DNA of 64,000 bases from Nageia nagi (Eukaryota; Pinophyta), in assembly GCA_050084985.1 (NCBI GenBank), contig JBITNC010000001.1, positions 142,104,001 through 142,168,000 on the forward strand, read 5' to 3'. A program made the position numbers and the translations under genes. Of the stretch, positions 12,714-24,500 are shown piece after piece. The notes below the pieces were generated by a model that was given only the letters and a program-made list of their open reading frames with translations, was not told where the DNA came from and ran no database searches. How positions within the stretch are numbered: position 1 is the stretch's first letter; the number at the start of each line of letters is the position of its first letter.

Positions 12714-13259
12714 TAAAAATAATAGTCTAGATTATGTGAGGTCTTGCAACCTTTTCCAGACAACTCAACTTTGAAAACTTTAAGATTTGAATACTTTGGA
12801 AATTGGAGTGCTCAAAATTATCTAAGTGTCAAACTATAAAGCATGGGAGGAGTTTTATTTGTCTAAGATTGATAATATTTCCATTAATTGTAATTACTTC
12901 TTAAGGATCTTGAGGCTCGTACACTATATGGATTGAGCTGGTATAGGTTGGATTAATAAATTTAAAGCACACTAGACTTAATTTGTTGTACTTGTATGGT
13001 GGTTCATTAAATTCAAGGAAATATTTCCTTAAATATTATTTTATTTAGTGATAGCTAAGCACCATGCTAGCATTAATTCTTGACTAAGATGAATTAAAGT
13101 TGATAGCTAGGTAGTATGCTAACATTAACTTCTAATAATACTGAATTAAATTTGATCATTAATGACTATTAACTTTTTTGAAAACTATTGAATGATATAT
13201 TTTTTTTTTATTTTTTTTTTAGAAATAAATATTTACAATATTTACACTATACAATGTCT

Positions 13260-14300
13260 TGTGAGAATTTCAAGTTTACCTCATAACTCAGTAATATTTT
13301 AAATAGATCTCATTGATGTGAATAGGTAATTCCTAGGACCTGATAACATCTTATAACTTGAACACATTATTTTGCATGGCCTGGGTAATAATGTAAGGCC
13401 CACTCTAAAGATAGTCAAATTTTTGGTGTCTTTTAGGTTTTGTTCTTTCCTTGTCCCATTTGAGAACAATATCACCTGGTTCAAACTTCACCTGAGAAGA
13501 TTTTTTTTATCAAATCACCTCTTGATGATGTGCTAGTAGTGTTGGAATGAATCATATGCTTTATTTTGATCTTTCTCCAATTTTAGGAGCTGATAATATC
13601 TAGACTATAGTGGCTCAAAGTCATGGTCTTCGATTTCTTGTAGGATTTTTAAAGTTGGTAACTCCATGTGTATTGGCAAGATTGGTCTTTTTCCATATAC
13701 TAATGCATATGGGGATGTCTTAATTATTGATTTTATACTAATTCTATCAACCCATAATGCATAGTCCAATTGTGTATGCCACTATATAGAATTCCCTTCA
13801 ATTGTTCTCTTGATGATCTTTATCAAACTTTTGTTAGTTGATTCAGCTAACTCATTACCCTATGGGTAATAGTTTGAAGAGAATAACTAGTAGATTTCAT
13901 ATTGAGCTACAAAGCTTGATAGATTACCTCTAGTAAATGCCAAACCATTATCTGACATTATATTTTATGGGATTCCAAAGTAGGTGATTATTCTTTTAAT
14001 CATTTCCATTACTACTTCTCGATCTATATTTTTGCATGGTATAGCCTCTGACCATCTAGTGAAATAATCTATTGTAGTTAAAATAAATTTATGGCCTACC
14101 AAATAATTAGGGTTTATGACACCAATAAAGTCCATACCCCACTATTTAAAGGGCTATTTGACCACCATAGGTTTGAGATGCATGGTAGCTTCTCTTCTCT
14201 TTCCCACAAACCTATGGCACTTATCACATTCCCATGAAATCTTAAATGAATCTTGAAATATAGTGGGCCAATAATATCCTACTTGTAACACCTTTGCTAC
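13260..14300 (-). pseudogene. Integrase of gypsy element 2
   Basis: Minus-strand, frame-broken integrase. Visible parts in order: a Cys-rich CDKCHRF-like piece near 14230; WWGMDFIG (first catalytic Asp) near 14140; an IDYFTRWSEA-like stretch at about 14060; SDNGLAF (second Asp) at about 13960; and NELAEST (catalytic Glu) at about 13850. The C-terminal module at 13260-13500 has FEPGDIVLKWDKERTK and a GPYI-like turn. The catalytic residues are visible, but several frame changes and stops interrupt the domain. Confidence 0.8.
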
Positions 14301-14699
14301 TATAGTAGGTCCACTATAATGCATGCCAAAGAATCTGTAATGAAATTCATGTAATATTATTTAGGATTCATCTTCAATCACATATCTGAGAAGGGTTTGA
14401 TCAAAATTGTTTCTATACAAGCGATCATCTATCATAACAAATTTAAGGTCATGCAACATGAACCTCCTTTTTTAGAATCTATCTAGAGATTCAAGGCACT
14501 TACCCATTTGAAAATAAATAATAATTTTCTTAATCCAATTACTTTCTTTATTAAGTTGTTGCTTATCTTCTCCTAGAGCAATCATATGTAAAGTTTCAAC
14601 CATACTTTCATAGAGAGATTTGCCCTTGATTAGCTTGGTTAGCTTAATCTCTATATCCTATTCTATTATCTTAGTAATCCACCTAGCTCTTCCATCACC

Positions 14700-15770
14700 T
14701 AGATCTCCTTGTATAATATGATTTCTTACATCTAGATGAATAGTATATACAAGGATTCTATTGTGGGAGACATAATGCTTGAACTTTTAAGTCCTTTCAT
14801 AATGAAAAACACTTGCTTTTCAATAAAATTAGTACCTTTTTTGATGTGGATGTAGTGTCTAACTATGAAAGGCAATTGAGTGTTCCTCATTATTATCATC
14901 CTTTTGTGCAAGAATTGTAGCAATGCTCCTATCTATTCCATGTGCATACATGATGAAATCTTTTGAGATATTAGGATTTTTAAGCATAGGAGCTTCTGTT
15001 ATAGCCTTATTTATCTCTTTGAAAAGCTATTTTTGCTTCACATGACCAAGAAAATACATCTTTTTTTAGCATAGAAGTGATTGGTGATACAATTTTTGAA
15101 AAGTTATTAATAAACTTCCTAACAAAATTGATCTGACCAAGGAATGATTGTAAGGCCTTCTTGTTAGAGGGAGTGGCAATGCTTCTATAGCTTTCACTTT
15201 GTCTAGATCAATTGCTAGCCCTTCCTTTGAGATAATATGGCCAAGTAACTTTCCTTTGTTGACCATAAAAAATGACTTTCTTGGGTTGATTGAAATGCCA
15301 AACTTCATGCATTTTTCAAAGACTAAACTTAGATGTTCTAGATGATCACTTCTACTTCTAGAGAAGATAGTGATATCATCTAGATAAATCAACATGATCT
15401 TGTTTATTATCTCACCAAATGCTGATCCATGACTCTTTAAAAAGTAGTCCTACATTAGAAATACCAAATGGCATCCTTTGAAAAGAAAATATGCCCCATT
15501 TAGTCGTAAATGCTAGCTTGAACTGATCTTCATCCTTCATCCAAATCTGGTTAAATCTTGAGTAACCATCTATCATTAAAAAACAACAAGCTCTAGCTAC
15601 TATGTCCAAGATCTATTCCATGGTGGAAGAGGATAATTATCTTTTAGGGACACTTTATTCAAATTTCTAAAATCAATGCAGAGTCTATTTCTCTATTTTT
15701 CTTTCTTATAGGAACTAAATTTCCAACTCAAGATGAATTCTTATTAGGATAAATGATTTTTGAATCAAGG
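14700..15770 (-). pseudogene. Reverse transcriptase and connected RNase H of gypsy element 2
   Basis: RT begins near 15760 (VGNLVPIRKKNRE, the N-terminal palm) and continues through LMIDGYSRFNQIWMKDEDQ and TTKWGIFSFQRMPFGISN at 15412-15609. The catalytic box is YLDDITIFSRS at about 15390, in the open piece 15066-15395, followed by LGHIISKEGL. Beyond it (15060-14700) a more decayed region matches the gypsy RNase H layout (MHMEQIGALLQ-like, RHYIHIKKGTNFIEKQVFFIMKGLK). Three or more stops and shifts are present. Confidence 0.85.
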
Positions 15771-16259
15771 AGTTTGATTAACTCCTATTTCATAGCTTAT
15801 TCTATTTTTGGATTTACGAGTCTCTGCTTTTACCTATATGGTTTAGCATTTGGCTCAAATTTGACTATATGTTGGATGATATTTTTATCATGTCTTAAGA
15901 TCATCATAAGTCCAAGTAATCACCTGGGAAAACTCATAATAAATCTAATACATAGCAACCTTTTCTTCACTAGAACATTCTAAACCAACTTTTATGAATT
16001 TATTAGGCTCTACCTCCATCTCAACATAATTCTCCTTCAAGATGACTAAAAGCTTGGCCTTCATGACATCTTCTAAATCAAATAATCTTTCAAAAGAGAG
16101 TAGTCCTTTTGGTACTAAATTGTTTCTAAACTAAATGATGTCTGATTCTTGGAAATAATCAAGCATTTCTTGAGTACCAAAAGTGTGAGCCACTATTTCA
16201 TCTACAAGGAAATTGAAAATATGCTCATTAGAGTTAAATACTTGCCAAAAGTTTGCAAC

Positions 16260-16710
16260 ATTGAGTACTAAAGGCCTACACTAAACTTTGACTTTAAGAG
16301 CTCCACTTTTATGATAAGCAAGGTTATAATGTGGTCCTTTTCTAGCAAGTGCATTAGCTATTTGGTTATGATTTCTAGGAATAGATATAGAATTGATAGC
16401 TAAAAATGACTCCAATAAATCCCACACTCTGTTCCTATAGTTCTTTAGATAATGGTGCTTTGCATTAATCTAATTTCTAACTTGTTGATGACTAACTCAA
16501 AATCACCATGGATAATTAGGCATCTAATACCTATGTTGATTTCTTTAGATAACCCTAAATAAAGGGATTCATACTTAGAAGCATTATTATACAGATCCAT
16601 ATGATATTGGAAGGAGAATCTTTTGGTAGTCCCCTTTGGAGATTTGAAGACCACTCTAGCTCTACATCCATGTCTACATAGAGAAACCATAAAAATACAT
16701 CATCCATACC
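16260..16710 (-). pseudogene. Extra RNase H domain (archaeal-like, RVT_3 type) between protease and RT
   Basis: The open piece 16445-16690 reads HGCRARVVFKSPKGTTKRFS, then YNNASKYESLYLGLSKEINI, then LIIHGDFELVINK. After one frameshift (about 16460) it continues KHHYLKNYRNRVWDLLESF and SIPRNHNQIANALARKG (to about 16270). This is the layout of the RVT_3/plant-type RNase H: G-x-G near a first acidic residue, NNAxxYE, GDS (here GDF), and a final IPRxxNxxADxLA (here IAN). Its place upstream of RT is unusual: in Tat-lineage gypsy elements the extra RNase H follows RT-RNase H. Confidence 0.75.
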
Positions 16711-17179
16711 TCATGTTCTTTATCAATAGTAATTAAATCGATTGAACTTTCTCATATAGATAATAATTGCCCATGCTAGCATCTATGACCTGGTAATTTA
16801 GATCATCGGTAGATATAACTTTGGTTGTTAGTAGTGATTCCCTTAGTGTGTCACTTTCAAATATTTCCACTAGTTGTGGATCATTTATACAATTTACTTT
16901 ATTGATCCTCTTGAGATGGATAGTTTTAGTACTCTCATTCAGAATCTTCACTGTTTATTTTGGAAAAGAAGTAGAAGATGAATATAGTCTAAGGCTAGGT
17001 ACCCTCCCAATTTAGCAGTAAATTCTCTAGAAAGAAAAATTCTAAATAGAGGTGGAAGATAAACTACAATAATGTCTTAGGCAACACAAATATCAAGGAA
17101 GGCATTCAAGGTTATTTGAACACATTTAACACTACCAACAACATCTACTTAGGAAGAATCTAACTGTATGACACCATCA

Positions 17180-17300
17180 ATGTATCTTGTAATATACAAT
17201 TTCATTTCATCTGCAATAGCTTTAGGGATAACAGTTATAGTAGCTCCAATATCAACCATATAATTATTTACTACATAGCCTTCTAATCTTAGGGATAAAT
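17180..17300 (-). pseudogene. Aspartic protease core of gypsy element 2
   Basis: Minus-strand reading YMVDIGATITVIPK at about 17260-17215. The active-site triad D-T/S-G is changed to D-I-G. Flanking hydrophobic strands fit a retropepsin fold. It lies between gag and the extra RNase H, in the frame context of pol. Adjacent coding-like pieces (16733-16951) link it to the RNase H domain. Confidence 0.65.
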
Positions 17301-18189
17301 AGAAAGGTGGGGGTCTTTTTACACCTATTGGAGCTAGAGGATAACTTCAAACATAGCATAGATAGGATTTTCTTCATTTGTCCTCTTTTTTATTATTTTT
17401 TAATTTTAAAGTTTCTTGCAGAAGATCTAATTGACTAGTATCTTTAATGCATCAAACATTGTCATCTTAGAAGGAGTTTTCTTCAATTCTTCCATAATAT
17501 TATATGGAGCATATGGGATAAACTTACTTAGCTCTACTTGTTGATGTGTTTTGAAATATTGAGTAGCCTTTTCTTTATGATAATTAGTGATGAAAGGATA
17601 TCTCAATGCACCAAGTATTTCTTTCTTGTAACTTCTTTTCTTATTGTAATGAGGTTTGTTTCACCCAAGGGCACTAGTACTTGGTTTGATGAAATAGCAC
17701 CCAAACTTGTCAGAATAGTACCCAAGTTAAATGGGACATGATGAAATTGGTTCCAAGGCTAAGCTAAGGGAGTCTTAGCTTTCTTAGTTTCAAGTTGGGC
17801 TTGAGTGGGAGATCAATACTACTGAATAGCTTGAGGCTACTATGGGGTTGCTAAAAAAAGTCACTCTAGTTTGAACATAATTTGCTTATTCTTTAGCATA
17901 TCCCAAAACCTAAAAGTTGACCATCATGAGGTTAGCAGTAGGATCTAAAGTAGGTTCTACCATCTAGTTAGAATGTAACCCCAAATACTAATGTTGATAT
18001 ACCATGCATGAATATAGAAAATGAGGAGTTGTGGACACCATTTCATAATGCTCAAAGTAGCACTATCTATAGCATTGGTCATAATAGCATGCTCAATTAT
18101 TTTAGGAGGATTAGACTATTTTGGTTGATTGACCTTAGCTTGGAATCTTGGTTAATATTGATTATCATATCTTCCATAGTTGAAATCAT

Positions 18190-18982
18190 GATTTTACCTT
18201 TCTTACAGAGTGAGCTTGTTGGATAGATTTTTGATAGTTATTTACAATTGCCTTATCCTCTCCTCTTCTTGAGATTTAGGTTTGGTACCAATGCTTATGG
18301 ATGCAAGAGTAGGTAATGTTGGTATTTAATTTTGAATAATAGGCTTGGGAGGAGGTGCTAAGGCTAGGACTCCAAGGTGACCTATTTAGGGAGTCTATTT
18401 AAGAGGTAAACTTGGAAATACAAGCATGATTGTTCTAGGTTGCATTTTACCAAAGGACACCAAGGTATGTTCTATAGTCTTTGCTATCTGGTAAACATTT
18501 GGGAATGTATCTCATAACATAATAATAAGCATATTGAGCTCAAGAAGAAATGTTTTTTGGTAATATACTAGAGCTTGAGCATTTGTTGGTCTAATCCTAA
18601 CTAGTATGGATTTCCATGTTCTTTCAAATCTAATATTAAAATCATCAATAGATTCATGCAAATGTCTTTTGATACATGCTATGAGGCTAAGGAATGTGCT
18701 ATCATCACCATCTATAGAAAATATTTTAATTAGGGCTTGAAACAACTCTCCCCATGAATTTATAGATTGGGAGATGAGAGTTCTAAACCACTCGATTGCT
18801 TTGCCTTCAAAATAATGTGATAGTAACCTTATCATCATAGTTTCATAAGTAATGTCGAAGCTTGAAGCCACCAATGATACATCTTGATAGTGCTTGTATG
18901 ACATCTTTTTAGAGCCATCATACTTAGGCAAAAATTTAAAAACCATTTGAGGTATAGGCAATGAATTAGTAGCTACAAGCAA
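18190..18982 (-). pseudogene. Gag of gypsy element 2
   Basis: The open piece 18512-18982 (156 codons) holds the retrotransposon gag domain: YDGSKKMSYKHYQD, FEGKAIEWFRTLIS, SWGELFQALIKIFS and HLHESIDDFNIRFERTWKS. It is followed by the same proline-rich/helical linker seen in element 1 (to about 18190). It is the better preserved of the two gag copies. No CCHC zinc knuckle was recognised between here and the protease. The N-terminal part upstream of 18982 is decayed. Confidence 0.85.
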
Positions 18983-19412
18983 AGGATGACTATTATTTTA
19001 GGAAAAAAAATCTATTAGTTGACCATACTTGGAGAATGTACAGGAGGTAAAGGATTTTTTGGGAATGAGTCAAATACAACTAATAAAGTTATAGCCCTTA
19101 AAGGGATAAAAGAAGACACAACCCAAGATATCTTTCATCTAGTCCTCCTATGAGGAAGTGATAGCTCTTGAAATCTAAGCTATCTAAGGGAATTTTTGGT
19201 ACTACTTGTAGTTAGTTTATGTTCTAGAGGTGCCAAGGTTCAAAAAATTTGATTAGTTAATAGTAGAGTTGCCAATAAGGTTAAAAAAATCTTACAATCT
19301 TGAAGGATCAATTTGATAACCCACTAAATGAGGCTATTAAGCCTAACAACACTCACTAAATATGATATTTAGCTCATGTCCCATTGAGCATGCTAAAAAC
19401 TAAACTTTCTAC

Positions 19413-19793
19413 TATTGATTGGTATAAGCATAACCTCAAGGGTTTGGTCTGGTTGTGTTCTTTACTTCCTATAATAGTAGGTTTGTTAAAAGAGAAAAAG
19501 GTTGTGGGGATGTACTCATGTTGGTTTTCTACTCAATCTTCAATTTATAGGTCAATTCCTATCTATATTTAAGGTCAAAAGTAATAGGAAAGAAATAAAA
19601 AGATGAAGAGTTACAGGAAAGAGAGAAGTAAATAAATAACTAAAATAAGAAATTCATAACCCAAGCATTGCAGCACAAGAAGCAATCCATGGCCAAGATT
19701 AAGAATAGCATATTATCTCATGCTTGGGGTCGCATAATCATAATACACAACCATAATTTGAAGAAAACATTCCACACATAACATTCATAAAAG
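19413..19793 (-). repeat. Truncated 5' LTR of gypsy element 2, left arm of inverted repeat
   Basis: 381 bp of LTR in the same orientation as LTR A and LTR B, starting TATTGATTGG and matching their first 0.38 kb. At 19787-19793 (ATAAAAG) it switches into an inverted copy of the same LTR. The remaining 1.6 kb of this LTR is missing. Confidence 0.75.
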
Positions 19794-19858
19794 TAATTCA
19801 CATATGATAATGCAAATAGACAATGCTTTGCCCTCTTGCAACAAAGTGGTTGTTATTG

Positions 19859-20238
19859 CTTTTGTAAATGTTATGTGTGGAATGTTTTCTTCAAATTGTG
19901 GCTGTGTATTATGATTACAAGACCCCAAGTGCAAGATAGTTTTCTATTCTTAATGTTGGCTATGGATTGCTACCTATGCTGCAATGCTTTAGTTGTGAAT
20001 TTCTTATTTTAGTTGTTTATTTACTTATCTCTTTCCTATAACTCTTCATCTTTTTATTCCTTTCCTATTACTTTTGACCTTAAATATAGATAAGAATTGG
20101 CCTATAAATCAAATATTGAGTAGAAAACCAACACAAGTGCATCCCCACCACCTTCTACTCTTTCAAGGAACCTACTATTTTGAGAAGTGGAGAACACAAC
20201 TAGACCAAACCCTTGAGGTTACGCTATATTGATCAACA
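19859..20238 (+). repeat. Inverted LTR piece, right arm of fold-back
   Basis: Reverse complement of the left arm (380 bp). The inverted LTR copy as a whole spans 19787-20238, including the 65 bp loop 19794-19858. The outer end GATCAACA keeps the undecayed LTR terminus that shows the family's LTR begins TGTTGATC on the plus strand. It is followed at once by ACTCC, the same five bases that precede LTR B. The pair would form a long hairpin in RNA. Confidence 0.75.
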
Positions 20239-21008
20239 ACTCCTAGTTGTAGATTATGGTTCAAGTTGAAAAAGTGAACATGGAAGTGCAAAACTTATGG
20301 AATCTACTTAACCATTAGGGAATGCTCCCTATAATTTCAATTATGTTTCATAAAAGGTTTCTCCTCTATCATTGAAGTAGTGTCAAAGTCGAGGAGGCCA
20401 TGGTTGTTATCGCTCCCATAATTGCAATCCTATCCATCATTTGTATAATGCACACAACTTGGCTCCTTGATCAGAACATCATTGGTCTCAACCCCTACAA
20501 AATCCTTGCTATATGCAAGAAGAAATTTTGGTTGATAATATATATGACCTTTGTATAAATAATGGATGGGATGTTTGTCCCTCTATGTCTATTCATGTGG
20601 TGGGTAGGGGAGATAAGCTGCAACCCAAGCCTCACGAGCTTCAAGGGAATGAGAAGCATACCCATATTGAAGGAGGGAAAGCCAATGATGGAGTCATCAA
20701 TAATGATGGCTAGAATATCACATTTGATGATAATTGGGGGTGGGAGCATATGAACTTTGTTGATAACTCCCCCCCCCCCTCTACTTTGATATCTAAATAC
20801 TATTAATTACTTGTTGGCTGGTTGGTTGGACTTTGAGATGTGTGTTGGTGGTAACAGTTTCTCTTGGTAGCTATATTTTTTTATTCATAAATTTTTTTTG
20901 TAATGATGTTTATTTTGTATAGTCAATGATATGTTATATGGGGTGTGTAAATCCTACTCGGCCTTTTTGTATGAAGAAGGTTTCCTAAAATAATAGAAAG
21001 GTTTTTCA
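20239..21008 (+). pseudogene. Likely 3' half of the interrupted L1 LINE, with A-rich tail
   Basis: This begins with the right copy of ACTCC and continues the plus-strand LINE left at 6906. A coding-like stretch runs to about 20760, then non-coding sequence ends in an A-rich tail (AAAAAAAATAAG near 21005), as expected of a plant L1 3' end. The coding-like part has short open pieces (20562-20753), but I could not match it to a named domain. Its assignment rests on position, the ACTCC repeat and the tail. Confidence 0.5.
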
Positions 21009-21049
21009 TTAAAAAAAATAAGAGTAGAATGAATAAATATGAATACCTT

Positions 21050-22250
21050 TGAAATATCATAACTAATTATATATTTAATTTCATAAATAGATCTAATAAT
21101 AAGGTAGAATATTTAGCAACCTAAGAAGGAATTAATATTTAAAAGGATAAAGGGATGGAGTAAGGTATAGGTTAAAGGTGACTATTTATTTTTATCAATG
21201 TTATACAAATGAAGATGAAATATCCATGGAATATAAGCATAAATATCTTAAAAATACAAGGTTTGTAATGGAGTTCATATAAATTAATATCCCATGTACA
21301 CTATGGATGAAGAAGAGTGATGTTGATGAGATAGTGAATTTGTGTTCTATATTAGAAACTTTGAGTCAAAATCAAACCTCCCTTAGAACACTTGAGTGTG
21401 CAATCTAGCAAAAGAGGTATAATTATATGCATAAATAACTAGCCTCCATAACACAATACTCTTTAACACTAATTCAAAATATTTTCTAGTACTATGAAAT
21501 AAATAAATAAACATAATTTTCATAAAATACTCAATATAGTATGCCTAACTTTTAAATTCATATATTAATGTCTATCAATAATAAGCATCAATTAAGCTAG
21601 TCTCTATGGAGTGAAGACTTACTTGCAAGGTTATCTAATATTTAAATTCATTACATTAGTATTATCAACAATAAGTGTCACCTAAGTTAGGTTCTATTGT
21701 AAAATTGTCATTTAAATGTTATGATCAAATGATGATTAATAATTGATCAAGAAGAGTTTATGATTTTAATTTAGGTTTCAAGGAGGAAAGTATATATGGT
21801 CATATAATATCAATCCACATTATTAATCAAATAATAATTACAAGATAAATTAACAATTTGTAAATATACATAAGAAAAATCTAACTTTAAAATTTCTTTC
21901 AATCATATATATATAGTTAAAATAATTAAACACTATACTATAACCATCACTTTGAGTCATATTTCTAACATTCTTGAAAATCCTACCCAAAAGGGTTACA
22001 ATTTAAAAAGAATTTAAGATGAAGGCTATATACAACCCTATCACTTTGAGTCATATTTCTAACACTCTTGAAAATCCTACCCAAAAGGGTTAAAATTTTA
22101 AAAAAAGTTAAGATGAAGGCTATATAGAAGCCTATTTCATGATGAAGGAAAAATAATGTACAAAATCTTATTTTAATTTAATTTATAAGAATGGAAAAAA
22201 ATTGCACACTTTCAAAATGGCTTACTTTTTTCCTTTAATGTTGGGATGGT
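21050..22250. repeat. Unclassified interspersed repeat, copy 1
   Basis: Non-coding AT-rich sequence that aligns by eye with 34600-35230 plus 36370-36930. Shared landmarks include GAAATATCCATGGAATAT, GAAGAGTGATGTTGATGAG, CCTTAGAACACTTGAGT and ATAATAAGTGTCAC. This copy lacks the 1.13 kb insertion of copy 2 and so gives the empty site at about 21728-21737. It could be a decayed LTR or a DNA element; no terminal motif was found. Confidence 0.6.
21946..22134. repeat. Two tandem copies of a 94 bp unit
   Basis: The unit starts CACTTTGAGTCATATTTC at 21948 and again at 22042, and ends near AAGGCTATATA. The copies differ at a handful of positions. Found only in copy 1 of the interspersed repeat. Confidence 0.75.
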
Positions 22251-22267
22251 CAGCCATTTACCACTAA

Positions 22268-22471
22268 ATGTTATTCTTTCTTCTCCATAAATGTTCTTTC
22301 TCCAACCCCTCCAAAAGGATGATCCCTATGAAGGCCACATTCAAAGTAATGAATGAGATACTGAAAATGTCCATTGGGAACTTTGACACTAGTTTATTTT
22401 CATTTATCAAGGATGACATCTTGCTAGATGGAATAGTTGTTCCAAAGGGTGCAATATTTACTCCATGGTAA
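22268..22471 (+). pseudogene. Possible cytochrome P450 fragment (K-helix region)
   Basis: A 67-codon open piece whose centre resembles the P450 K-helix to beta region: VMNEILKMS (compare the family's E-x-x-R, with R changed to K), then about 20 residues, then LLDGIVVPKGA (compare the G-x-x-I/V-PKG motif). No heme-binding loop follows within 300 bp, and the frame closes at TGG-TAA. If real, it is a small dead fragment. Chance resemblance cannot be excluded. Confidence 0.3.
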
Positions 22472-22479
22472 GAATACAA

Positions 22480-24200
22480 AGGATATGGAGTAGAGATTGC
22501 ATGTAGTACCTAGGGTAGAGGACTCCATACTAGTCCATCCTAACTTCATAGTTGACATGGATAAGAGCATGAAATTATTTATGTAGATCTACAAATGTGT
22601 CATTGTATATGGTAATATATTTTGAATTTTGATGTTCTTAATAAATTTTTGATAGAGCTACAAATTGAGTAGGACAATGTCAAAGATTATCTTGCAAGTT
22701 TGTGATTCTACTCTACAAATCGGTTCATTCTCTTTCATTCAATATATAATAAACACTCAACAAAAAAATCAATTCCTATGTTGGAAGGACTTTGTTTCAT
22801 ACTCCATAACTTGTTGGATTTATAATGGATATATCTCATCAATTAAGTTGTAAATATGAGAGCATAGAAAACCCATGGATTTTGGTGTAGGCCACTATGT
22901 TAGCAAAATCATGGTAGAAATATTGTTGAGGCAAAAATGTGGGTGAGCATGGATGATTACATCAAATATTTAAGGCATCTCCTCCTATGAACCATATAGA
23001 TGAGGAGAAATCGAATGAACAACATATAAACCCTCTAAAAATTTGAATAGAAGGCTAGTGAAGCCTACTAATGAAGGTAAAATGCTATGTTTCTTGTATA
23101 AATTCTTTCACTTACCATCCATACTAGATATTTTGAGATATGAGGGAGACCTTGAGATAACTATTCAAGATGATACCCAACACTAGCATTTAGCTTGGAA
23201 TATCTTTTGATGGCAAAATTGGAGTTTCAGCATAGATTATATGAAAGGAATACCTTAAGAGGAAGTGAAGAGAGGGTTGAAAATGTGTGTAATGTATATT
23301 CTAAGCCATATTTCATTATTTCATTTTTCCTTTGGAATTGTATCTTTAAAATAGTTCCATAAACTTCTAGATCTTAAATGATGAGAGTATCCATCAACAA
23401 TGAAGAGCACAAGGAATGTCAAATTTAATGGAGGGAGGTCCTACTTCATTTTAGAGATGAAGTTAGATGGACTAGATATGAATTTGGTGAACTATATTCT
23501 TATAGATATGATATGATGGAAAGGAATCATTTACAATGGAGGGCATGATGGGCTTAATGGATGGAAGTCTTATTCATTATGTTATACTAGAAGTGTGGTA
23601 AAGTGGACTAGATGGATGCAACCATGTACCAAAAAAGAAGATTCAAAATTTGGAATAATATTCATATGGTTATTTTGAGAATTTTAAGAATATGTTGGAC
23701 TAGTAAAGTATACATGGAATGGTGCATTTTAGAGTTTAGATTGAATTGATGAACTAATGAGTATAGAAGAACCATATCTCAACTTCATTATCTTGTATAT
23801 TTTATATGATTAAAATGTAGTGTATATTTTCTTAGTTTCCTCTATGTTTTACATGATGGATACTATAACTTTATGTTTATTATCAATGTTTAGAAACAAT
23901 ATATTTGATTTGTTCTCCTTTTTGTTTGGAGGAAAAAATAGTTTTAATTTTCTTCATTCTTCTCTGTTAGAAGGCGATAGGCATTACTATTTTTATTATG
24001 GATCTTCTTGAGCATAAATGTTAAATATTTTGATGTCAAGTTTTTCAAAGCCCTTTAAAAACTTTTTCCTTTTTTATTAATACAAATTTATCTATTTTAA
24101 GAAAAAAAATTATGATGTAAATATGAATTTATTCATAATTACAAAAAATAACATCATATTAAATAATATAAGCTTACTCTCTTCTAAATTGAAATATTAA
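22480..24200. other. AT-rich stretch without recognised features
   Basis: No coding frame, repeat or element end was recognised in this 1.7 kb. The short open frames present are AT-rich, low complexity and lack domain motifs. It may be a decayed repeat too diverged to read by eye. Confidence 0.4.
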
Positions 24201-24214
24201 TTTATTGAGGATTC

Positions 24215-24410
24215 ATTTTTTTTGTTGTTGTTGGAAAAATGGGAGTGAAACCTTGGACTAAAAATACTAAGGATTTCAACTCATCTTTTTTGGTTGGAAA
24301 TTCAAAAGTGAAACTTTGGACTAGAAATATTGATGATTTCAAATTTTTTTTGGCTATTGTTAGAAATACATGAGTGAAACCTTGGAATAGATTTAAGATA
24401 TCCACATGTG
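24215..24410. repeat. Three degenerate tandem units of about 60-65 bp
   Basis: Repeated block GTGAAACCTTGGACTA followed by AAATA and ATTTCAA, seen at about 24245, 24308 and 24373, with T-runs separating units. It lies just before the copia 3' LTR. Confidence 0.6.
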
Positions 24411-24500
24411 TGTGAGGAGAGAGTTTTGAGTATGGAAACTCTTTTTTTAACTTGGAAATTTCGAGTATGGGACCTCTTTTTTGTTAACTTGAGAGTTTCT

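Larger units (their letters stand above)
6907..20238 (-). mobile_element. Ty3/gypsy element 2 with upstream RNase H, additional ORF and fold-back end
   Basis: 13.3 kb minus-strand element. 3' LTR 6907-8857; internal region 8858-19412; truncated 5' LTR 19413-19793, followed by an inverted LTR piece ending at 20238. Order in its own 5' to 3' sense: gag (18.98-18.19 kb), protease (17.3-17.2), an RNase H of the archaeal-like type (16.7-16.26), RT (15.76-15.07), a second, connection-type RNase H (15.06-14.7), integrase (14.3-13.26), an untranslated stretch, then an additional coiled-coil ORF (12.71 to about 8.9). Every ORF carries stops and frameshifts, so it is inactive. The flanking 5 bp ACTCC repeats and the L1 halves on either side mark it as one insertion. 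Confidence 0.8.

Noticed and set aside
20495-20753. Overlapping ORFs on both strands near 20.5-20.75 kb
   Set aside because: No domain and mutually overlapping; best explained as decayed LINE 3' sequence.
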